Source of the DNA: Mycobacterium sp. PS03-16
GTDB taxonomy: Bacteria; Actinomycetota; Actinomycetes; Mycobacteriales; Mycobacteriaceae
Length of the DNA: 64,000 bases
NCBI RefSeq assembly: GCF_004570325.1
Contig: NZ_SPQO01000014.1
Span: 1 to 64,000 of the forward strand
Reading direction: 5' to 3'
Shown: in pieces, positions 26,169 to 37,027 of the stretch
Layout: each line of letters begins with the position of its first letter
Position numbering within the stretch: the stretch's first letter is position 1
Position numbers and translations under genes: made by a program
Notes under the pieces: model-generated
The model's database searches: none
What the model was told of the DNA's origin: nothing
What the model saw: only the letters and a program-made list of their open reading frames with translations

Positions 26169-27005
26169 GTGACGGTATTCCTCAATCTCGGTCAGCGGCC
26201 CGACGAATCAGGCCCGCCGATCGGCGGTTCCGCGTCCTACCCGCCCGAGGTGGCGGCGCGCCTGGACCCCGACGCCGCCCGCATCATCGCCCGGTATCCG
26301 CAGCCACGCTCGGCGCTGCTGCCGCTGCTGCACCTCGTTCAGGCCGAGGACGGCTGCCTCACCTCGGCGGGGATCGCGTTCTGCGCCAGGCATCTCGGGT
26401 TGACCGACGCCGAGGTGACCGCCGTCGCGACGTTCTACTCGATGTACCGGCGCACCCCCACCGGGGACTACCTCGTCGGCGTCTGCACCAACACGCTGTG
26501 CGCGATCATGGGCGGCGACGCGATCCTCGACGCGCTGACCGACCACCTCGGCGTGCACGCCGGCGACACCACAGCCGACGGACGGGTCACGCTCGAACAC
26601 ATCGAGTGCAACGCGGCGTGCGACTACGCCCCGGTGGTGATGGTGAATTGGGAGTTCTACGACAACCAGACACCGGTGTCCGCCCGGGATCTGGTCGACG
26701 CCCTGCGCGCCGGCCAGCCACCGGACCCGACCCGCGGCGCCCCGCTGGGCACGTTCCGCGACACCGCCAGGACACTGGCCGGGCTCGGCGATCCCCGAGC
26801 CGTCACCAACCCCGGACCCACCGGGGAGGCCACGCTGGCCGGCCTGCGGGTGGCCCGCGCGAACGGGATGTCGGCTCCCGATGCGGCCGACGCCACGGCC
26901 ACACCGCCGGATCCGGAGCTCACCGAGGCGGCCGACTCGACCAGGGACGAACCCGCTCCCGCCCCGGAGTCGGATGGGCCGAGAACGAACGGGTCGGCCT
27001 CATGA
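26169..27005 (+). CDS. nuoE: NADH-quinone oxidoreductase subunit E ([2Fe-2S] N1a)
   Basis: A 278-residue thioredoxin-like subunit with the [2Fe-2S] cluster N1a ligated by C106, C111, C147 and C151 (VCTNTLC and HIECNAAC). Helical N-domain RIIARYPQPRSALLPLLHLVQAEDG matches the family. It is much longer than E. coli NuoE (about 166): residues after ~175 form a low-complexity Ala/Pro/Asp/Glu-rich tail (ATPPDPELTEAADS and on), which also occurs in other mycobacteria and is probably disordered. GTG 26169 is coupled to the preceding mini-ORF by GTGA; its stop overlaps nuoF (ATGA). Confidence 0.95.
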   Translation: MTVFLNLGQRPDESGPPIGGSASYPPEVAARLDPDAARIIARYPQPRSALLPLLHLVQAEDGCLTSAGIAFCARHLGLTDAEVTAVATFYSMYRRTPTGDYLVGVCTNTLCAIMGGDAILDALTDHLGVHAGDTTADGRVTLEHIECNAACDYAPVVMVNWEFYDNQTPVSARDLVDALRAGQPPDPTRGAPLGTFRDTARTLAGLGDPRAVTNPGPTGEATLAGLRVARANGMSAPDAADATATPPDPELTEAADSTRDEPAPAPESDGPRTNGSAS

Positions 27006-28318
27006 CCGCGCTGACACCGGTGCTGAGCCGGTTCTGGGACGAACCGCAGCCGTGGACGCTCGACACCTACCGCCGCCACGACGGCTACCGGGCGTTGGAG
27101 CGGGCGCTCACGATGGACCCCGACGAGGTGATCGCCACCGTCAAGGACTCCGGCCTGCGCGGCCGCGGCGGGGCCGGGTTCCCCACGGGCACGAAGTGGT
27201 CGTTCATTCCGCAGGGCGATACCGGGGCGGGCGCCAAACCGCACTACCTGGTGATCAACGCCGACGAGTCCGAACCCGGGACATGCAAGGACATCCCGCT
27301 GCTGTTGACAACGCCGCACTTTCTGGTCGAGGGCGCGATCATCGCCGCCTACGCGATCCGCGCGCACCACGCGTTCATCTACGTGCGCGGCGAGGTGGTG
27401 CCGGTGCTGCGGCGCCTGCAGGCCGCGGTGGCCGAGGCCTACGATGCCGGCTACCTCGGCACCGACATCCGCGGGTCGGGCTTCGATCTCGACCTGATCG
27501 TGCACGCCGGTGCGGGCGCCTACATCTGTGGCGAGGAGACCGCGCTGCTCGACTCGCTGGAGGGCCGCCGCGGCCAGCCGCGGCTACGGCCCCCGTTCCC
27601 GGCCGTCGCCGGCCTCTACGCGTCCCCGACGGTGGTCAACAACGTCGAGTCGATCGCCAGCGTGCCCCCGATCCTGCTGCGCGGCATCGACTGGTTCCGG
27701 TCCATGGGTTCGGAGAAGTCCCCCGGCTTCACGCTGTACTCGCTGTCCGGGCACGTCACCCGGCCGGGCCAGTACGAGGCGCCGCTGGGCATCACGCTGC
27801 GCGAACTGCTCGACTACGCCGGCGGGGTGCGCGCCGGTCACATGCTGAAGTTCTGGACGCCGGGCGGGTCGTCGACGCCGCTGCTCACCGGGGGACACCT
27901 CGACGTCCCACTGGATTACGAGGGCATGGCGTCGGTCGGTTCGATGCTGGGCACCAAGGCGCTGCAGATCTTCGACGAGACCACGTGTGTGGTGCGGGCG
28001 GTGCGGCGCTGGACGCAGTTCTACGCCCACGAATCGTGCGGGAAGTGCACGCCCTGCCGGGAGGGCACGTACTGGCTGGCGCAGATCTACGCGCGGCTCG
28101 AGACCGGTGGTGCGTCGGAGGCCGATCTCGACAAGCTGCTCGACATCTCCGACGCGATCCTGGGCAAGTCGTTCTGTGCGCTGGGTGACGGGGCGGCCAG
28201 CCCGATCATCTCGTCGATCAAGTACTTCCGCGACGAGTACCTCGCCCACCTCGACGGCGGCTGCCCGTTCGATCCGCACGCGTCCACGCTGATGGCCGGA
28301 CAGGAGGTGGGGGTGTAA
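27002..28318 (+). CDS. nuoF: NADH-quinone oxidoreductase subunit F (FMN, NADH site, N3)
   Basis: A 438-residue flavoprotein where NADH is oxidised. The FMN/NADH-binding glycine loop is GLRGRGGAGFPTGTKW (51-66), a second conserved block is GAGAYICGEETALLDSLEGRRGQP at about 170-193, and the [4Fe-4S] N3 ligands are C346, C349, C352 and C392 (SCGKCTPCREG and KSFCALGDGA). All are intact. ATG 27002 overlaps the nuoE stop. NuoE, NuoF and NuoG form the NADH dehydrogenase module facing the cytoplasm. Confidence 0.97.
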   Translation: MTALTPVLSRFWDEPQPWTLDTYRRHDGYRALERALTMDPDEVIATVKDSGLRGRGGAGFPTGTKWSFIPQGDTGAGAKPHYLVINADESEPGTCKDIPLLLTTPHFLVEGAIIAAYAIRAHHAFIYVRGEVVPVLRRLQAAVAEAYDAGYLGTDIRGSGFDLDLIVHAGAGAYICGEETALLDSLEGRRGQPRLRPPFPAVAGLYASPTVVNNVESIASVPPILLRGIDWFRSMGSEKSPGFTLYSLSGHVTRPGQYEAPLGITLRELLDYAGGVRAGHMLKFWTPGGSSTPLLTGGHLDVPLDYEGMASVGSMLGTKALQIFDETTCVVRAVRRWTQFYAHESCGKCTPCREGTYWLAQIYARLETGGASEADLDKLLDISDAILGKSFCALGDGAASPIISSIKYFRDEYLAHLDGGCPFDPHASTLMAGQEVGV

Positions 28319-30703
28319 GTGACGGTCACCGAGCCTTCGAGCCAGGCGCCGCCGGTGGAGATGGTGGAGCTCACCATCGACGGTGTCGCGGTCAGCGTGC
28401 CGAAGGGCACGCTGGTGATCCGCGCCGCGGAGCTGATGGGCATTCAGATCCCCCGGTTCTGCGACCACCCGCTGCTCGACCCGGTCGGCGCGTGCCGCCA
28501 GTGCCTGGTCGAGGTGGAGGGTCAGCGCAAACCGATGGCGTCGTGCACCACCACAGTCAGCCCGGACATGGTCGTGCGCACGCAGTTCAGCTCCGAGGCC
28601 GCCGACAAGGCGCAGCGCGGGGTGATGGAGCTGCTGCTGATCAACCATCCGCTGGACTGCCCGGTCTGCGACAAGGGCGGCGAGTGTCCGCTGCAGAACC
28701 AGGCGATGTCCAACGGGCGTGCCGAGACCCGCTTCACCGACGTCAAACGGACCTTCCCGAAGCCGATCAACATCAGCGCGCAGGTGCTGCTGGACCGGGA
28801 GCGCTGCGTGCTCTGCGCCCGCTGCACCAGGTTCTCGCAGCAGATCGCCGGTGACCCGTTCATCGAACTGCTGGAACGTGGTGCCCTGCAACAGGTCGGC
28901 ATCGCACCCGGCGAGCCGTTCCAGTCCTACTTCTCCGGGAACACCGTGCAGATTTGCCCGGTCGGCGCGCTCACGGGCGCCGCCTACCGCTTCCGCGCGC
29001 GGCCGTTCGACCTGGTGTCCAGTCCGAGCGTGTGCGAGCACTGCGCGTCGGGGTGCGCGCAACGCACCGACCACCGGCGCGGCAAGGTGCTGCGGCGCCT
29101 GGCCGGTGACGATCCGCAGGTCAACGAGGAGTGGAACTGCGACAAGGGCCGGTGGGCCTTCACCTATGCCGGCGTCGGCGATCGCCTCACCACACCACTC
29201 GTGCGCGGTGACGACGGTGCGCTGCGGCCGGCGTCGTGGTCGGAGGCGCTGGCCACCGCGGCCGCCGGACTGGCCGCCGCCGAGCGGGCCGGGGTGGTGG
29301 TCGGCGGGCGCGCCACCGTCGAGGACGCCTATGCCTACGCGAAGTTCGCGCGGCTGGTGCTCGGCACCAACGACGTGGACTTCCGGGTGCGGCCGCACAG
29401 CGCCGAGGAGGCCGACTTCCTCGCCGCGCACGTCGCCGGCCGACCGATGGCCGTCACCTACACCGACCTCGAGAACGCGCCCGCCGTGCTGCTGGCCGGG
29501 TTCGAACCCGAGGAGGAATCGCCGATCGTGTTCCTGCGGCTGCGCAAGGCCGCGCGCAACCGCGGTCTGCAGGTGCTCGCCATCGCGCCGTTCGTGAGCG
29601 GCGGCCTGGCCAAGCTGGCCGGCCGGCTCATCGCCGCCCGGCCCGGCGGGGAGGCCGCCGCCCTCGACGGCCTGGCCGGCGAGGACCTCCTGCGGATGCC
29701 CGGCGCGATCGTTCTGGCCGGGGAGCGGCTGGCCACGTCCCCCGGCGCACTGACCGCGGCGGCACGATTGGCGGCCGCCACCGGTGCGCGTCTGGCGTGG
29801 ATCCCGCGACGGGCCGGTGAGCGCGGCGCGGTGGAAGCCGGGGCGCTGCCGACGCTGCTGCCCGGCGGCCGGCCGGTCGGCGACGGCACCGCCCGCACGC
29901 AGATCGCGGCGGCCTGGAACACCGACGCCCTGCCCGACGCACCGGGCCGTGACACCGCAGCGATCCTCGATGCCGCACGCCGGGGCGCGGTCGGCGCGCT
30001 GGTCATGGGCGGTGTCGAACTCGCCGACCTGCCCGACCCGCACGCCGCCCGCGCCGCCCTGGACGCGACGCCGTTCGTGGTCAGCCTCGAGCTGCGCGAC
30101 AGCGAGGTCACCCGGGCGGCCGACGTGGTGTTCCCGGTGGCGCCGGTGGCCGAGAAGGCGGGATCGTTCCTCGACTGGGAAGGCCGGCTGCGCCCGTTCG
30201 GACCGGCGTTGTCCAGCAACGCGATACCCGATCTGCGCGTGCTGAATTTCCTGGCCGACGAGATGGGTGTGGACCTCGGGTTGCCGACGCCGCAGGCTGC
30301 CGGGGAGGAACTCGCCCGCCTCGGCCTCTGGGACGGACCCCGCCCGGACCTCGACGTCGACGCCGCGCCGGCGGCCCCACCGGGTCCGGGACAAGCCGTG
30401 CTCGCCGGCTGGCGCCTGCTGCTCGACGCCGGCCGGTTGCAGGACGGTGAACCCCACCTCGCGGGCACCGCGCGCCCCGCCGTGGCCCGCCTGTCGGCGG
30501 CGACCGCCGGCGAGATCGGCGTCGCCGACGGCGATCTGGTCGCCGTGAGCACCGAACGGGGCCGCATCACGGTGCCGCTGTCGGTCACCGACATGCCCGA
30601 CGGTGTGGTCTGGCTGCCGCTCAACTCGCCCGGCTCGCAGGTGCACCGCTCGCTCGCGGTCACCGTCGGAGCCACCGTGATGGTCGGGCGGGCCGAGGCA
30701 TGA
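28319..30703 (+). CDS. nuoG: NADH-quinone oxidoreductase subunit G (iron-sulfur, includes N7 motif)
   Basis: A 794-residue molybdopterin-oxidoreductase-like subunit with several clusters. N1b: C48, C59, C62, C76. N5: H110, C114, C117, C123. N4: C163, C166, C169, C213. In addition C239-x2-C242-x3-C246-x27-C274 is the extra N7 cluster motif found only in some bacteria such as E. coli and Thermus. The long C-terminal domain keeps the fold of formate-dehydrogenase-like enzymes but no molybdenum site. GTG 28319 follows the nuoF TAA directly with no gap. The C-terminal half (about 280-690) is Ala-rich and more variable. Confidence 0.96.
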   Translation: MTVTEPSSQAPPVEMVELTIDGVAVSVPKGTLVIRAAELMGIQIPRFCDHPLLDPVGACRQCLVEVEGQRKPMASCTTTVSPDMVVRTQFSSEAADKAQRGVMELLLINHPLDCPVCDKGGECPLQNQAMSNGRAETRFTDVKRTFPKPINISAQVLLDRERCVLCARCTRFSQQIAGDPFIELLERGALQQVGIAPGEPFQSYFSGNTVQICPVGALTGAAYRFRARPFDLVSSPSVCEHCASGCAQRTDHRRGKVLRRLAGDDPQVNEEWNCDKGRWAFTYAGVGDRLTTPLVRGDDGALRPASWSEALATAAAGLAAAERAGVVVGGRATVEDAYAYAKFARLVLGTNDVDFRVRPHSAEEADFLAAHVAGRPMAVTYTDLENAPAVLLAGFEPEEESPIVFLRLRKAARNRGLQVLAIAPFVSGGLAKLAGRLIAARPGGEAAALDGLAGEDLLRMPGAIVLAGERLATSPGALTAAARLAAATGARLAWIPRRAGERGAVEAGALPTLLPGGRPVGDGTARTQIAAAWNTDALPDAPGRDTAAILDAARRGAVGALVMGGVELADLPDPHAARAALDATPFVVSLELRDSEVTRAADVVFPVAPVAEKAGSFLDWEGRLRPFGPALSSNAIPDLRVLNFLADEMGVDLGLPTPQAAGEELARLGLWDGPRPDLDVDAAPAAPPGPGQAVLAGWRLLLDAGRLQDGEPHLAGTARPAVARLSAATAGEIGVADGDLVAVSTERGRITVPLSVTDMPDGVVWLPLNSPGSQVHRSLAVTVGATVMVGRAEA

Positions 30704-31938
30704 CCCATCCGGATCCGACCCTGTTCGGCCATGACCCGTGGTGGCTCATCCTGGCCAAGGCCGTCGGGATTTTCGTGTTTCTGGTGCTCACGGTGCTGAC
30801 GGCGATCCTCATCGAGCGAAAGGTGCTGGGCCGCATGCAGATGCGGTTCGGCCCCAACCGGGTCGGACCCAAGGGCCTGCTGCAGTCGCTGGCCGACGGC
30901 ATCAAACTCGCGCTCAAGGAGGGCATCACCCCGGCCGGCGTCGACAAGCCGATCTACCTGCTGGCGCCGGTGATCTCGGTGATCCCGGCGTTCCTGGCGT
31001 TCGCCGTGATCCCGATGGGCGGCGCGGTGTCGGTGTTCGGCCACCGCACCGCACTGCAACTCACCGACCTCGCGGTCGCGGTGCTCTACATCCTCGCCGT
31101 CACCTCGATCGGCGTGTACGGCATCGTGCTCGCCGGCTGGGCGTCCGGATCCACCTATCCCCTGCTGGGCGGCCTGCGGTCGAGCGCGCAGGTGGTGTCC
31201 TACGAGATCGCGATGGCGCTGTCGTTCGCCACGGTGTTCCTCTACGCCGGCACGATGTCCACCTCGGGCATCGTGGCCGCCCAGGACCGCACCTGGTACA
31301 TCTTCCTGCTCGTGCCGTCGTTCCTGGTGTACCTCACCGCGATGGTGGGTGAGACCAACCGCGCGCCCTTCGACCTGCCCGAGGCCGAGGGCGAACTGGT
31401 CGGCGGATTCCACACCGAGTACTCGTCGCTGAAGTTCGCGATGTTCATGCTCGCCGAGTACGTGAACATGACGACGGTCTCCGCGCTGGCCACCACGATG
31501 TTCCTCGGCGGCTGGCACGCGCCGTGGCCGATCAGCATCTGGGACGGCGCCAATACCGGGTGGTGGCCGCTGCTGTGGTTCACCGCGAAGGTGTGGGCGT
31601 TCCTGTTCCTCTACATCTGGCTGCGCGGCACTTTGCCGCGGCTGCGCTACGACCAGTTCATGGCGCTGGGCTGGAAAGTGCTGATCCCCGTCTCGCTGGC
31701 CTGGATCATGGTCGTCGCGACCGCGCACAGCCTGCGCGTGCACGGTTCCGGCGCGTGGGCGACCGGTCTGCTCATCGCCGGGACCGTCGCCACGCTGCTG
31801 CTGGCCGCCGCGCTGTGGCGCACCCTGCGCTACCGCCCACAGCAGGCCGCATCACCGTCCGACGGCACCAGTGCGTTCCCGGTGCCACCGCTGCCCGGGC
31901 GCGCCGCCGACACCCCGAGGGAGACCACGGATGCCTAA
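30700..31938 (+). CDS. nuoH: NADH-quinone oxidoreductase subunit H
   Basis: A 412-residue membrane subunit (about eight helices) that forms the quinone entry channel and links electron transfer to the proton pumps. Characteristic segments: [37 protein letters not shown] (about residues 36-72), then [26 protein letters not shown], whose acidic residues form the E-channel. The C-terminal ~50 residues are a hydrophilic extension. ATG 30700 overlaps the nuoG stop (ATGA). Its own 3' end overlaps nuoI by 8 bp. Confidence 0.97.
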   Translation: MTHPDPTLFGHDPWWLILAKAVGIFVFLVLTVLTAILIERKVLGRMQMRFGPNRVGPKGLLQSLADGIKLALKEGITPAGVDKPIYLLAPVISVIPAFLAFAVIPMGGAVSVFGHRTALQLTDLAVAVLYILAVTSIGVYGIVLAGWASGSTYPLLGGLRSSAQVVSYEIAMALSFATVFLYAGTMSTSGIVAAQDRTWYIFLLVPSFLVYLTAMVGETNRAPFDLPEAEGELVGGFHTEYSSLKFAMFMLAEYVNMTTVSALATTMFLGGWHAPWPISIWDGANTGWWPLLWFTAKVWAFLFLYIWLRGTLPRLRYDQFMALGWKVLIPVSLAWIMVVATAHSLRVHGSGAWATGLLIAGTVATLLLAAALWRTLRYRPQQAASPSDGTSAFPVPPLPGRAADTPRETTDA

Positions 31939-32455
31939 GTTGTGGGACGCCGTCGCCGGTTTCGCGGTGACGTTCGGCACCATGTTCAAGAAGCCGATCA
32001 CCGAGGAGTATCCGGAGAAGCCCGGGCCCGTGGCTCCGCGCTATCACGGCCGGCATCAACTCAACCGCTACCCGGACGGGTTGGAGAAGTGCATCGGCTG
32101 CGAGCTGTGCGCGTGGGCGTGCCCCGCCGACGCGATCTACGTCGAGGGCGCGGACAACACCGAGGATGAACGGTTCTCCCCCGGTGAGCGTTACGGTCGC
32201 GTCTACCAGATCAACTACCTGCGGTGCATCGGCTGTGGTCTGTGCATCGAGGCGTGCCCGACCCGGGCGCTGACCATGACCAACGAATACGAGATGGCCG
32301 ACGACAACCGCGCCGATCTGATCTGGGGCAAGGACAAGCTTCTCGCACCGCTGCGTGAGGGCATGCTCGCCCCGCCGCATCCGATGGCGCCGGGCGCCAG
32401 CGACGACGACTACTACCTCGGCCGGGTCGGCCCGGTCGCCGAGGACGCCCGGTGA
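31931..32455 (+). CDS. nuoI: NADH-quinone oxidoreductase subunit I (two [4Fe-4S] clusters)
   Basis: A 174-residue ferredoxin-like subunit carrying N6a and N6b. Two classical motifs are seen: C54-x2-C57-x2-C60-x3-C64 ([12 protein letters not shown]) and C99-x2-C102-x2-C105-x3-C109 ([12 protein letters not shown]). An N-terminal amphipathic helix ([20 protein letters not shown]) lies on the membrane. It passes electrons from NuoG to NuoB. ATG 31931 is inside the end of nuoH; nuoJ begins by GTGA overlap. Confidence 0.97.
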   Translation: MPKLWDAVAGFAVTFGTMFKKPITEEYPEKPGPVAPRYHGRHQLNRYPDGLEKCIGCELCAWACPADAIYVEGADNTEDERFSPGERYGRVYQINYLRCIGCGLCIEACPTRALTMTNEYEMADDNRADLIWGKDKLLAPLREGMLAPPHPMAPGASDDDYYLGRVGPVAEDAR

Positions 32456-33240
32456 CCCCCCACCTGTTCCTGCTCGCCGCCGAGGGCGCGGCGCGCACCT
32501 CGACCACTGAAGCCGTCGTGTTCTACGCGCTCGGGGCGATCGCGCTACTCGGGGCGGTCGGCGTGGTCGCCGCGCCGAAGGCGGTGTACTCGGCGATCTC
32601 TCTGGCCGCCACCATGATCGTGCTGGCCATGCTCTACATCGCGCAGGAGGCCTTGTTCCTCGGCGTGGTGCAGGTGGTGGTCTACACCGGCGCGGTGATG
32701 ATGCTGTTCCTGTTCGTGCTCATGCTGATCGGGGTGGACTCCTCGGAGTCGCTGGTCGAAACGCTGCGTGGACAACGCGTCGCCGCGATCGTGGCGGGCA
32801 CCGGGTTCGGTGTGCTGCTGATCGCGGGCATCGGCACGGTGTCCACCGGGGGTTTCACGGGACTACCCGAGGCGAACAGCGGCGGCAACGTCGAAGGGCT
32901 CGCGGTGTTGATCTTCACCCGGTACCTGTGGGCTTTCGAACTCACCGGCGCGCTGCTGATCACCGCCGCACTCGGGGCCATGGTGCTCGCGCACCGGGAA
33001 CGCTTCGACCGGCGCAAGACCCAGCGTGAGCTGGCGGTCGAACGGTTCAGCGGGACCGGCCACCCGACGCCGATGCCGAACCCCGGTGTGTACGCCCGGC
33101 ACAACGCCGTCGATGTCGCCGCGCGGCTGCCCGACGGCCGCGCCTCGGAGCTGTCGGTCAGCGCCATCCTGCAGGCGCGGGACGTGACGGCGAACGGGAA
33201 CAGTGACGCCAACGGGAACGGGAGGAACGGTCAGCGGTGA
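32452..33240 (+). CDS. nuoJ: NADH-quinone oxidoreductase subunit J
   Basis: A 262-residue membrane subunit with five helices; the third, containing the conserved [21 protein letters not shown] pi-bulge region (about residues 71-91), is clear. It is longer than E. coli NuoJ (184) because of a hydrophilic C-terminal tail of about 80 residues. This tail ends in a low-complexity Asn/Gly stretch ([16 protein letters not shown]) from a short imperfect DNA repeat. GTG 32452 overlaps nuoI; the stop overlaps nuoK by GTGA. Confidence 0.95.
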   Translation: MTPHLFLLAAEGAARTSTTEAVVFYALGAIALLGAVGVVAAPKAVYSAISLAATMIVLAMLYIAQEALFLGVVQVVVYTGAVMMLFLFVLMLIGVDSSESLVETLRGQRVAAIVAGTGFGVLLIAGIGTVSTGGFTGLPEANSGGNVEGLAVLIFTRYLWAFELTGALLITAALGAMVLAHRERFDRRKTQRELAVERFSGTGHPTPMPNPGVYARHNAVDVAARLPDGRASELSVSAILQARDVTANGNSDANGNGRNGQR

Positions 33241-33536
33241 ACCCCGACAACTACCTCTACCTGTCCGCGTTGCTGTTCAGCATCGGCGCCGCCGGAGTCC
33301 TGCTGCGCCGCAACGCCATCGTGATGTTCATGTGCGTCGAGCTGATGCTCAACGCCTGCAATCTCGCGTTCGTGGCGTTCTCCCGCATGCACGGGCACCT
33401 CGACGGTCAGGTGGTCGCGTTCTTCACCATGGTGGTCGCCGCGTGCGAAGTGGTGATCGGTTTGGCCATCATCATGACCATCTACCGCACCCGCCGGTCG
33501 GCCTCGGTGGACGACGCCAGCCTCCTGAGGCACTGA
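33237..33536 (+). CDS. nuoK: NADH-quinone oxidoreductase subunit K
   Basis: A 99-residue three-helix membrane subunit homologous to MrpC. The two membrane glutamates needed for proton transfer are present: E35 in [12 protein letters not shown] and E71 in [11 protein letters not shown], equivalent to E36 and E72 of E. coli. GTG 33237 overlaps the nuoJ stop. Its stop overlaps the ATG of the second mini-ORF repeat (33536), and nuoL follows after 39 bp, the widest gap in the operon. Confidence 0.97.
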   Translation: MNPDNYLYLSALLFSIGAAGVLLRRNAIVMFMCVELMLNACNLAFVAFSRMHGHLDGQVVAFFTMVVAACEVVIGLAIIMTIYRTRRSASVDDASLLRH

Positions 33537-33556
33537 TGAGCGCTTGCGCGAAGAAG
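33533..33556 (+). repeat. 24-bp repeat copy 2 at the nuoK/nuoL junction, with mini-[13 protein letters not shown]
   Basis: Identical to 26137-26160. ATG 33536 overlaps the nuoK stop and the ten-codon frame [10 protein letters not shown] ends at 33566-33568, 7 bp before the nuoL ATG. The encoded first seven residues (MSACAKK) are the same in both copies, and the downstream flanks differ completely. This looks like a short dispersed element or duplicated junction rather than chance. Confidence 0.7.
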
Positions 33557-33575
33557 AGAATGCACTGAGGCCGCG

Positions 33576-35456
33576 ATGACGATTCCGGTGTGGTTGCTGA
33601 TCGCGCTGCCGCTGGCGGGCGCGGTGATCCTGCTGCTGGCCGGGCGGCGCTCCGACCGGTGGGGGCACCTGCTGGGCACCGCCGCGGCGGTGGCGTCGTT
33701 CGCCGTCGGCGCGGTGCTGTTCGCCGGCATGCTGGGCCGTCCCGCCGAGGAGCGGGCCGTCCACGAGACCCTGTTCTCCTGGGTGCCGGTCGGTGAGCTG
33801 CGGGTCGACTTCGGCCTGCAACTCGACCAGCTGTCGATGTGTTTCGTGCTGCTGATCACCGGTGTGGGCTCGCTGATCCACATCTACTCGATCGGCTACA
33901 TGGCCCACGACCCCGGCCGCAGACGGTTTTTCGCCTACCTCAACCTGTTCCTGGCCGCGATGCTGCTGCTGGTGCTGGCCGACAACTACCTCGGCCTCTA
34001 CGTCGGCTGGGAGGGTGTCGGCCTGGCGTCCTACCTGCTGATCGGGTTCTGGTCGCACAAGCCGTCGGCGGCCACCGCGGCGAAGAAGGCGTTCATCGTC
34101 AACCGCGTCGGCGACATGGGCCTGGCGATCGCGCTGATGATCATGTTCGCCACCGTGGGCTCGGTGTCGTTCGCCGGGGTGTTCGGCGCCGCACCGCAAC
34201 TCGGCGAGGGCACGCTGACCGCGATCGGCCTGCTGCTGCTGCTCGGCGCATGCGGTAAGTCCGCGCAGGTGCCGCTGCAGTCCTGGCTGGGCGACGCGAT
34301 GGAGGGCCCGACGCCGGTGTCGGCGCTGATCCACGCCGCGACGATGGTCACCGCCGGTGTGTACCTGATCGTGCGGTCGGGCCCCGTATTCGACCTCGCC
34401 CCGACCGCGCAGCTCGGGGTCGTCGTGGTGGGCACGGTGACGCTGCTGTTCGGCGCGATCATCGGTTGCGCCAAGGACGACATCAAGAAGGCGCTCGCCG
34501 CGTCGACCATGAGCCAGATCGGCTACATGGTGCTCGCGGCCGGGCTCGGACCCGCCGGGTACGCGTTCGCGATCATGCACCTGCTCACCCATGGATTCTT
34601 CAAAGCCGGCCTGTTCCTGGGCGCCGGTTCGGTGATGCACGCGATGAACGACGAGGTGAACATGCGCCGCTACGGCGGCTTGCGCAAGGCACTGCCGATC
34701 ACGTTCGCCACCTTCGGGCTCGGCTACCTGGCGATCATCGGCATCCCGCCGCTGGCCGGGTTCTTCTCCAAGGACGGCATCATCGAGGCGGCGCTCAACG
34801 CGGGCGGCGTGCGCGGCTGGATCCTCGGCGGCGCGGCGATTCTCGGCGCCGGCATCACCGCGTTCTATATGACCCGGGTGATGCTGATGACGTTCTTCGG
34901 TGAAAAGCGTTGGGACTCCACTGCTCATCCGCATGAGGCGCCGGCGGTGATGACGGCGCCGATGATCGTGCTGGCCGTCGGCTCGGTCGCCTCGGGCGGG
35001 CTGCTGGCGATCGGCGGCACGCTGTCGCACTGGCTGGAACCGGTCGTCGGTGCCCACGAGGAGGCGCACGCCGTGCCGGTGGTGGTCGCCACCGTGCTCA
35101 TCCTGTCCGTCGTCGCGGTCGGCGTCGCGATCGCCTACCGCATGTACGCCCGCCGCGAGGTGCCCACCGAAGTGCCGGGCGGGTCGGCGCTCACGGTCGC
35201 CGCGCGCCGCGACCTCTACGGTGACGCCCTCAACGAACGGGTGTTCATGCGGCCCGGCCGGGCGCTGACCTCCACCCTGATCACCGTGGACGACCGCGCG
35301 GTCGACGGCGCCGCCACGGGACTGGCGGCGCTGGTGTCCGGGGCGTCAGGAGGCTTGCGGCGCATGCAGACCGGATTCGCGAGGTCCTACGCGCTGGAGA
35401 TGCTCGGTGGCGCGGCACTGGTGGTCGCGGCGATCCTGGCGGTGAACCTGTGGTGA
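33576..35456 (+). CDS. nuoL: NADH-quinone oxidoreductase subunit L (antiporter-like)
   Basis: A 626-residue antiporter-like proton-pumping subunit at the far end of the membrane arm, with 14 core helices plus the long amphipathic lateral helix and final TM segment at the C-terminus. The key glutamate is E146 in [18 protein letters not shown], and the conserved proton-path block is [32 protein letters not shown] 33576 is the first start after the mini-ORF and has only a weak Shine-Dalgarno (CTGAGG), so re-initiation from the mini-ORF is plausible. GTG of nuoM overlaps its stop. Confidence 0.96.
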   Translation: MTIPVWLLIALPLAGAVILLLAGRRSDRWGHLLGTAAAVASFAVGAVLFAGMLGRPAEERAVHETLFSWVPVGELRVDFGLQLDQLSMCFVLLITGVGSLIHIYSIGYMAHDPGRRRFFAYLNLFLAAMLLLVLADNYLGLYVGWEGVGLASYLLIGFWSHKPSAATAAKKAFIVNRVGDMGLAIALMIMFATVGSVSFAGVFGAAPQLGEGTLTAIGLLLLLGACGKSAQVPLQSWLGDAMEGPTPVSALIHAATMVTAGVYLIVRSGPVFDLAPTAQLGVVVVGTVTLLFGAIIGCAKDDIKKALAASTMSQIGYMVLAAGLGPAGYAFAIMHLLTHGFFKAGLFLGAGSVMHAMNDEVNMRRYGGLRKALPITFATFGLGYLAIIGIPPLAGFFSKDGIIEAALNAGGVRGWILGGAAILGAGITAFYMTRVMLMTFFGEKRWDSTAHPHEAPAVMTAPMIVLAVGSVASGGLLAIGGTLSHWLEPVVGAHEEAHAVPVVVATVLILSVVAVGVAIAYRMYARREVPTEVPGGSALTVAARRDLYGDALNERVFMRPGRALTSTLITVDDRAVDGAATGLAALVSGASGGLRRMQTGFARSYALEMLGGAALVVAAILAVNLW

Positions 35457-37027
35457 GCACGGTGCCGTGGCTGAGCATCCTGTGGGCGGCGCCAATCGTC
35501 GGCGCCGGTGTGGTGATGCTGATCCCCGCGTCGGGCCGGGTGCCGGCCAAGTGGGTGGCGCTGGCGGTGTCGCTGGTCGCGCTCGCCGTCACCGCGGTGA
35601 TCACCGTCGGCTTCGACCCCGGCGGTGAGCAGTACCAGTTCGTCGAGAACCGCCGCTGGATCCCGTCGTTCGGCACCGGCTACATCCTCGGCGTCGACGG
35701 CATCGCGCTGGCGTTGATCGTGCTGACCGCCGTGTTGGTACCGCTGCTCATCGTGGCCGGCTGGAACGACGCCGACGCCGCACCGCAGGGCCGGTCGGTG
35801 CACACCTACCTGGCGCTGACATTGGTCGTCGAGGGCATGGTGTTCATGTCGCTGGTGGCCCTCGACGTGCTGCTGTTCTACGTGTTCTTCGAGGCGATGC
35901 TGATCCCGATGTACTTCCTCATCGGCGGGTTCGGCGCCGACCGGGCGGCCTCGTCGAAGGCGGCGGTGAAGTTCCTGCTGTACAACCTGTTCGGCGGCCT
36001 GATCATGCTCGCCGCCGTCATCGGGCTGTACGTCACCACCGCGGGCAGCGACGCCTTCAGTGCTTCAGGGGGTGGCGGCACGTTCGACTTCCGCGCGATC
36101 GTCGCGGCGGTCTCGGCCGGCGAGTTCGCGGTCAACCCGGCCGTGCTCAACATGATGTTCCTCGGCTTCATGTTCGCGTTCGCGGTCAAGGCGCCGCTGT
36201 GGCCGCTGCACCGCTGGCTGCCCGACGCCGCGGTCGAGGCCACCCCGGCCAGTGCGGTGCTGATGATGGCGATCATGGACAAGGTCGGCACATTCGGCAT
36301 GCTGCGCTACTGCCTGCAGCTGTTCCCCGACGCGGCCACGCTGTTCCGGCCGGTCATCATCACGCTGGCGGTGGTGGGCATCGTCTACGGGGCCGTGGTG
36401 GCGATCGGGCAGACCGACGTCATGCGGCTGATCGCCTACACGTCGATCTCGCACTTCGGGTTCATCATCCTCGGCATTTTCGTGATGACCAGCCAGGGAC
36501 AGTCCGGGTCGGCGCTGTACATGGTCAACCACGGCATCTCGACCGCCGCGCTGTTCCTGATCGCCGGATTCCTGGTGTCGCGCCGTGGATCTCGGCTGAT
36601 CGCGTCCTACGGTGGGGTGCAGAAGGTCGCGCCGGTGCTGGCCGGCACGTTCCTCGTCGCCGGTCTCGCGACGCTGTCGCTGCCCGGGTTGGCGCCGTTC
36701 ATCAGTGAATTCCTGGTGCTGATCGGCACATACACCCGCTACCCGGTGCTCGCCGTGCTCGCGGCGACCGCGCTGGTGCTCTCCGCGGTGTACGTGCTGT
36801 GGATGTACCAGCGGATGATGACCGGGCCCGTCACCGACGGCAACGAGCGGCTGCGCGACCTGCTGCCCCGCGAACTCGCCGTGGTGGCTCCGCTGATCGC
36901 GCTGCTGCTGGTCCTCGGCGTGTACCCGAAGCCGGCGCTCGACGTCATCGATCCGGCCGTCGGCCACACGTTGACCACCATCGACCAGCGCGACCCGGCA
37001 CCCGGTCTGGCCGAAGGGAGCCGCTGA
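35453..37027 (+). CDS. nuoM: NADH-quinone oxidoreductase subunit M (antiporter-like)
   Basis: A 524-residue proton-pumping subunit. E147 in [18 protein letters not shown] corresponds to the essential E144 of E. coli, and the lysine-containing helix is seen in [28 protein letters not shown]. Fourteen hydrophobic helices can be placed along the sequence. GTG 35453 overlaps the nuoL stop (GTGA); the preceding codon is also GTG, so initiation one codon earlier cannot be excluded. The stop overlaps nuoN (TGATGA). Confidence 0.96.
   Translation: MSTVPWLSILWAAPIVGAGVVMLIPASGRVPAKWVALAVSLVALAVTAVITVGFDPGGEQYQFVENRRWIPSFGTGYILGVDGIALALIVLTAVLVPLLIVAGWNDADAAPQGRSVHTYLALTLVVEGMVFMSLVALDVLLFYVFFEAMLIPMYFLIGGFGADRAASSKAAVKFLLYNLFGGLIMLAAVIGLYVTTAGSDAFSASGGGGTFDFRAIVAAVSAGEFAVNPAVLNMMFLGFMFAFAVKAPLWPLHRWLPDAAVEATPASAVLMMAIMDKVGTFGMLRYCLQLFPDAATLFRPVIITLAVVGIVYGAVVAIGQTDVMRLIAYTSISHFGFIILGIFVMTSQGQSGSALYMVNHGISTAALFLIAGFLVSRRGSRLIASYGGVQKVAPVLAGTFLVAGLATLSLPGLAPFISEFLVLIGTYTRYPVLAVLAATALVLSAVYVLWMYQRMMTGPVTDGNERLRDLLPRELAVVAPLIALLLVLGVYPKPALDVIDPAVGHTLTTIDQRDPAPGLAEGSR

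Noticed and set aside
26140..26172. Annotating the ten-codon mini-ORFs as genes for functional peptides
   Set aside because: Too short to support as proteins; they are recorded as repeat copies with possible coupling function.
27584..30646. A 1020-codon open frame on the minus strand opposite nuoF/nuoG
   Set aside because: Typical antisense shadow in high-GC DNA: no family motifs, Gln/His/Arg-rich composition, and it covers genes with certain homology.
33231..35069. A 612-codon minus-strand frame opposite nuoL (and a similar 698-codon frame opposite nuoM/nuoN)
   Set aside because: Low-complexity His/Gln/Arg composition and no start signals; they mirror third-position GC bias of the nuo genes.
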